DNA from: JBMNMS01 sp050953445
GTDB taxonomy: Bacteria; Bacillota; Clostridia; Peptostreptococcales; Anaerovoracaceae
NCBI GenBank assembly: GCA_050953445.1
Contig: JBMNMS010000001.1
Span: forward strand, 186,001 to 250,000
Reading direction: 5' to 3'
Length of the DNA stretch: 64,000 bases
Shown: positions 61,984 to 64,000 of the stretch, in pieces
Layout: every line of letters starts with the position of its first letter
Position numbering within the stretch: the first letter of the stretch is position 1
The notes under the pieces: model-generated
The model's database searches: none
The model's input: the letters and a program-made list of their open reading frames with translations, nothing else
What the model was told of the DNA's origin: nothing
Translations under genes and position numbers: made by a program

Positions 61984-63872
61984 TTTCTGACATATCTATA
62001 ACCATATTGAGCCTATCGGTCTTTATTATCGTATTGTTCATAATAATTAGCGTGCAGCCCGGGCAAAGGATGCAATTGATCCACAGGCTCTATCTAACCC
62101 TTTCATTTTTCTATATGATCTGGGCTATCGCTGTGATTATAGCCGGTCTTTCAAACCCTCATCACGTTAACCTGTTGTTCTATTTGGATTGCATAACCTA
62201 CATTGGTGCTTCTTCAATGCCAGTGATAATCCTCCTAATCGCACTTTCCTTTGTAAACTCATGGAGCAGGGTACCTAAAGGCTACTACAGCCTATTTGTT
62301 TTTCCTATAATAACCGTTACAATCGCTTTTACCAATCCCCTGCACCATCTCTTCTACAAACAGTTTTCCCTCCATAGGAGTGAGGTGGTTTTCGGCCCCT
62401 ATCTATATGTTAACGGCATCATAAATTATTTCTTTCTAATATTAGCCTGCACCCTTATGATTAGTTTTGCCGTAAGAAATCCCGACCGATTATACGTTTT
62501 ACAGACCATATTCTACTGCCTCGGTAACCTTGTCCCCCTTATTGTCAACATAGTCGTCACCATGGGATTGGTGTATCAGGTATCATTTGCAATAACACCA
62601 ATCAGCTTCCTAGCAACAATGTTTTTCCACGGCATGGCAATTTACAAGTTTCATCTGTTGGACATAAGGCCAATAGCCACCAAGCAGGTTTTGGACTGGA
62701 TTTCGGACGGCTATTTAATACTAAGCGAGTCTGAGTTAGTCCTCAGCTATAATAAGCCATTTTATAATATCTTCGGCTCCACCTACGGCATTGTTGCAAA
62801 CAAATCTTTGAAAAAATGTATTCAAGACGAGGATGTTTTAGGCAAAACAGCAATCTATAATCTGATGACAGCCTTAGACTCCTGTCGTCAATCCCTTTCC
62901 ATAGTGTCCTATGAACAGGCTGTAACCCTTTCTATGAATCAAAAGCCTATCAAATACTACTATGTTGTAGATGTTTCCCCATTGTTGCAGGGGGATAAAA
63001 TTACTGGATTCATAATCATATTCAAGGATATTACACAGGTCAAAAAAAGCATGCAGCAGCTTCATGATAGTCAAACCCGACTTATGGAAAGGGAAAGACT
63101 TGCCTTCCTTGGGCAGATGGTGGGCGGTTTGGCACATAACCTCAAGACACCTATTATGTGTATTTCAGGTTGCAGCGCATCAATTAACAATCTGATCAAG
63201 GAATGCCGGGACAGTCTGGAATGCCCCCAGGTGATAAACGAAGACTATATTGAAATCTATGGAGAGGTAGAGGCCTGGCTCACAAGGATCAGGGATTCTT
63301 GCTCCTATATGTCCGATATTATTTCAGCCATCAAAGATCAGGCAACTAACGCCAGCACCTCTACAAATACGATATTCACCTTGCACCAGCTGATTCAACG
63401 TTCATCACTACTGATGCGACATGAATTGCAAGCCGCTGGATGCACCCTTGTTTCAGAATACGATTCGTATAGGGAAATTGTCCTGTCGGGAGACATAAAC
63501 AATCTAATTCAAGTACTGAACAATCTCATTTCAAATGCCATATATTCGCAAAAACTCTCAGGTGGCGGGGAAATATTTTTAGGCATCGAAAAAAGCGAAA
63601 ACCACCTTAGCCTTTATGTAAAGGACACAGGGCCAGGCATCAACCCTCAGATTAAAAAGCGCCTCTTTAGAGAGATGACTACCGACAAAGGCACTTATGG
63701 CACTGGGCTTGGCCTATATATATCCAATGCGGTTGTCCGTGGCAAATTTGGAGGAACTATATGGTTTCGTGACAATCCGGAGGGAGGCGCCATCTTTGGC
63801 ATTGCCCTCCCTCTTGAAAGCATAACCTTTAAGGACGCTTTAAATGCAGAAACACTTAAAAAGGAGGATTAA
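61980..63872 (+). CDS. Multi-TM PAS sensor histidine kinase coupled to the NRPS
   Basis: 630 aa, starting inside the NRPS stop codon (ATGA overlap) with GGAGGAAAGGGGG upstream. About seven to eight transmembrane helices (residues ~5-235; a histidine-kinase 7TM-like sensor) precede a PAS-like domain (~240-355; DWISDGYLILSESELVLSYN). The kinase core follows: H-box FLGQMVGGLAHNLKTPIMC (His386), N-box NLIQVLNNLISNAIYSQ, G1 KDTGPGINP and G2 GTYGTGLGLYI. All catalytic boxes look intact. It should autophosphorylate and pass phosphate to the adjacent regulator. Signal unknown; the NRPS product itself is a candidate. Confidence 0.93.
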   Translation: MISDISITILSLSVFIIVLFIIISVQPGQRMQLIHRLYLTLSFFYMIWAIAVIIAGLSNPHHVNLLFYLDCITYIGASSMPVIILLIALSFVNSWSRVPKGYYSLFVFPIITVTIAFTNPLHHLFYKQFSLHRSEVVFGPYLYVNGIINYFFLILACTLMISFAVRNPDRLYVLQTIFYCLGNLVPLIVNIVVTMGLVYQVSFAITPISFLATMFFHGMAIYKFHLLDIRPIATKQVLDWISDGYLILSESELVLSYNKPFYNIFGSTYGIVANKSLKKCIQDEDVLGKTAIYNLMTALDSCRQSLSIVSYEQAVTLSMNQKPIKYYYVVDVSPLLQGDKITGFIIIFKDITQVKKSMQQLHDSQTRLMERERLAFLGQMVGGLAHNLKTPIMCISGCSASINNLIKECRDSLECPQVINEDYIEIYGEVEAWLTRIRDSCSYMSDIISAIKDQATNASTSTNTIFTLHQLIQRSSLLMRHELQAAGCTLVSEYDSYREIVLSGDINNLIQVLNNLISNAIYSQKLSGGGEIFLGIEKSENHLSLYVKDTGPGINPQIKKRLFREMTTDKGTYGTGLGLYISNAVVRGKFGGTIWFRDNPEGGAIFGIALPLESITFKDALNAETLKKED

Positions 63873-63874
63873 GG

Positions 63875-64000
63875 ATGCGAATAAAGAAAAATAACAACGA
63901 ATTAAACAATTTTTCTATTCTTGCCTTGGACGATGACCCCATCATGACAATTACGCTACAATCATATTTCCAAGCTTCCGGCTATAAGGTTGATGTTGAA
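63875..64000 (+). CDS. Response regulator, N-terminal part (cut by window end)
   Basis: 42 codons visible from the ATG at 63875, which has AAGGAGGA upstream and lies 2 bases after the kinase stop. ILALDDDPIMTITLQSYF is the start of a receiver domain with its acidic pocket (DDD); the phosphoacceptor Asp lies beyond the window, as does any output domain. Presumed cognate partner of the kinase at 61980-63872. Confidence 0.88.
   Translation, partial: MRIKKNNNELNNFSILALDDDPIMTITLQSYFQASGYKVDVE

Overview
The window looks like the chromosome of an anaerobic, Gram-positive-type member of the Clostridia. Supporting genes are desulfoferrodoxin and rubrerythrin for oxygen defence, an adenosylcobalamin-dependent (class II) ribonucleotide reductase, FeoAB ferrous-iron uptake, an SLH-domain cell-surface protein, a short aconitase plus isocitrate-dehydrogenase-like pair, and several Firmicutes-type families (YugP, YerC, YcxB, DUF711 plus ACT, DUF4358). 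AGGAGG-like ribosome binding sites precede most genes, and TTG/GTG starts occur. No plasmid or phage backbone is visible.

Layout. 1-4.0 kb holds a small membrane protein, a membrane-embedded LuxR-type regulator, a GNAT acetyltransferase and an intact JetD-like gene (TIGR02679/DUF2399). 4.0-6.7 kb is a wrecked type II Wadjet (JetABCD) locus: an IS21-family element with 27-bp ends and a 5-bp target duplication sits inside the first codons of a jetA (TIGR02677/DUF2397) gene. The rest of jetA, and jetB and jetC, are missing. 6.7-14 kb carries housekeeping and surface genes (RlmD-type rRNA methylase, HI0933 flavoprotein, SLH-C39 protein, aldehyde dehydrogenase). 14.2-16.9 kb is a second relic area: a lone Eco57I/TaqI-like N6-adenine methylase, a 5'-truncated ORF and fragments resembling an MntA/HepT toxin-antitoxin pair, next to a tRNA cluster (Asn, Leu, fMet). 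18.8-22.8 kb is an envelope O-acetylation operon (SGNH hydrolase, DUF4358 lipoprotein, MBOAT acyltransferase, DHHW protein). 22.9-40 kb holds redox, nucleotide, TCA-branch, ileS and calcium-ATPase genes.

40-51 kb is a leftward run of core genes: ftsE-ftsX-envC-like-recJ-ctpA, the tsaE-tsaB-rimI-tsaD tRNA-modification group, and rpsB-tsf. In ctpA a 7-G tract shifts the frame between the catalytic Ser and Lys. 51.4-54.2 kb has feoAB and a five-tRNA operon (Met, Asp, His, Gln, Cys).

54.6-64.0 kb is the most unusual locus: a dimodular nonribosomal peptide synthetase (C-A-T-C-A-T-R) ending in an NAD(P)H-dependent reductase domain. It is joined by an ATGA overlap to a multi-TM/PAS sensor histidine kinase and then a response regulator cut by the window edge. 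The assembly line should make a (possibly N-acylated) dipeptide aldehyde or its cyclised pyrazinone. The co-translated two-component system suggests dedicated sensing or regulation.
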